A model generated the notes under the pieces. It saw only the letters and a list, made by a program, of their open reading frames with translations, was not told where the DNA came from and did not search any database. 44,141 nucleotides of DNA, from the NCBI GenBank assembly GCA_905380995.1, contig CAJPUS010000050.1, positions 1 through 44,141 on the forward strand, read 5' to 3'. The translations under genes were made by a program, and so were the position numbers. Positions 43,592 to 44,141 of this stretch are shown one piece after another. This DNA comes from an uncultured Flavobacteriaceae bacterium (GTDB taxonomy: Bacteria; Bacteroidota; Bacteroidia; Flavobacteriales; Flavobacteriaceae). The number at the start of each line of letters is the position of its first letter. Within the stretch, counting starts at the first letter, position 1.

Positions 43592-44141
43592 ATGAAAAAA
43601 GTTGGTATAGATTCACTTTCATATTATGTTCCATCTCTATATGTGGATATAGAGGAATTAGCTATAGCCAGAGATATTCCACCAGAAAAACTAGTAAGTG
43701 GATTAGGTCTGAAGAAAATGGCTACTCCAGATTATGACGAGGATTCCGCCTCAATAGCCGCCAATTCTTTACTAAGGCTTATAGAAGAAAATAACATTGA
43801 CCCAAGGAAAATTGGTAGGGTTTATTTAGGAACCGAAAGTGGTGTTGATGCATCTAAACCAACTTCTTCTTATGTAGTTGAAATTCTTGAAGAAATTCTT
43901 AGAAAAGAATATGGAAATCGATGTTTTAAAAACTGTGATATAGTAGACCTTACTTTTGCTTGTGCTGGCGCTGTTGATGCATTGCAAAATTGTTGTGATT
44001 GGGTCAGAAATGGCCAAAATAGGCAAGCCATTGTTATTGCATCAGATATAGCGAAATATGAAATTAACTCAACTGGTGAGTACACTCAAGGTGCTGGATC
44101 AGTTTCAATGTTAATTTGCGAGAATCCCTCAATTATCTCTT
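43592..44141 (+). CDS. mvaS: Hydroxymethylglutaryl-CoA synthase, N-terminal part (cut by window end)
   Basis: The first 183 codons of an HMG-CoA synthase, continuing past the window. It starts MKKVGIDSLSYYVPSLYVDI. The active-site pieces seen are GTESGVDASKP with the catalytic-region Glu, DIVDLTFACAGAVDAL with the nucleophile C124, and IASDIAKYEINSTGEYTQGAGS. The enzyme condenses acetyl-CoA with acetoacetyl-CoA as the entry step of the mevalonate route to isoprenoids, which many Flavobacteriia use. It is thiolase-fold; KAS III is excluded by the Y-STGEYTQGAGS and YYVP patterns. The promoter sits in the terminator of the TonB receptor gene. Confidence 0.9.
   Translation, partial: MKKVGIDSLSYYVPSLYVDIEELAIARDIPPEKLVSGLGLKKMATPDYDEDSASIAANSLLRLIEENNIDPRKIGRVYLGTESGVDASKPTSSYVVEILEEILRKEYGNRCFKNCDIVDLTFACAGAVDALQNCCDWVRNGQNRQAIVIASDIAKYEINSTGEYTQGAGSVSMLICENPSIIS

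Noticed and set aside
43826-44085. Minus-strand frames near the right edge
   Set aside because: They are antisense to the HMG-CoA synthase start, which has clear active-site motifs and continues past the edge.

Overview
The window is a compact, strongly AT-rich chromosomal segment of a marine-type member of the Bacteroidota, most likely class Flavobacteriia. Several things point there. The block gldE-ssb-mutY / HU - 29-aa AURKAIP1/COX24-type protein - rng is characteristic. atpD-atpC stand apart from the other ATP synthase genes; beta carries an insertion and epsilon is short. Three DUF5916 outer-membrane proteins, a CarboxypepD_reg/TonB receptor and a mevalonate-pathway HMG-CoA synthase are present. 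TAnnTTTG-like -7 promoter boxes replace E. coli-type promoters. I see no insertion sequence, prophage, CRISPR array, tRNA or rRNA.

Layout. 1-222 is the C-terminal end of a cupredoxin. 226-3540 (minus) is a set of flavodoxin-like reductase, GH3 lipoprotein and DUF1643 protein. 3595-4554 (plus) is a YpdA-type reductase, convergent with a minus operon (8263-4544) of Rieske oxygenase, exported M20 carbamoylase-type amidase and exported amidohydrolase. 8343-10023 (plus) is a tight cassette of Rieske lipoprotein, b561-like membrane protein and YceI. 10029-13650 holds an exported esterase, two secreted small proteins, a 745-base intergenic region with two strong terminators, an exported RidA-like lipoprotein and a small basic protein. 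13756-24282 is dominated by cell-envelope proteins: two tandem DUF5916 barrels, a DUF4956-DUF2490-small membrane protein operon, a Tat-type PLP enzyme, a Kazal-type inhibitor lipoprotein, and a third DUF5916 barrel with a lipoprotein.

24283-29777 carries a SET-domain protein, a NUC1-type nuclease lipoprotein, TesB thioesterase and a pair of M16 peptidases. 29780-37923 is housekeeping: EamA transporter, gldE, ssb, mutY, HU, the tiny basic protein, RNase E/G, recX, atpC and atpD. 38050-44141 has MaoC, long-chain acyl-CoA ligase, a TonB-dependent receptor with unusual Ala/Gly-rich insertions, and the first 183 codons of HMG-CoA synthase, cut by the window edge.

The genome looks streamlined: genes often abut or overlap, even when convergent. 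Much of the content concerns uptake and periplasmic breakdown of organic matter. The stretches I find least explained are the three CxxC-bearing DUF5916 proteins, the DUF4956-DUF2490-60 aa operon, the intergenic region at 12246-12990, the hairpin-rich leader of the RNase E/G gene, and the Ala/Gly-rich receptor insertions.
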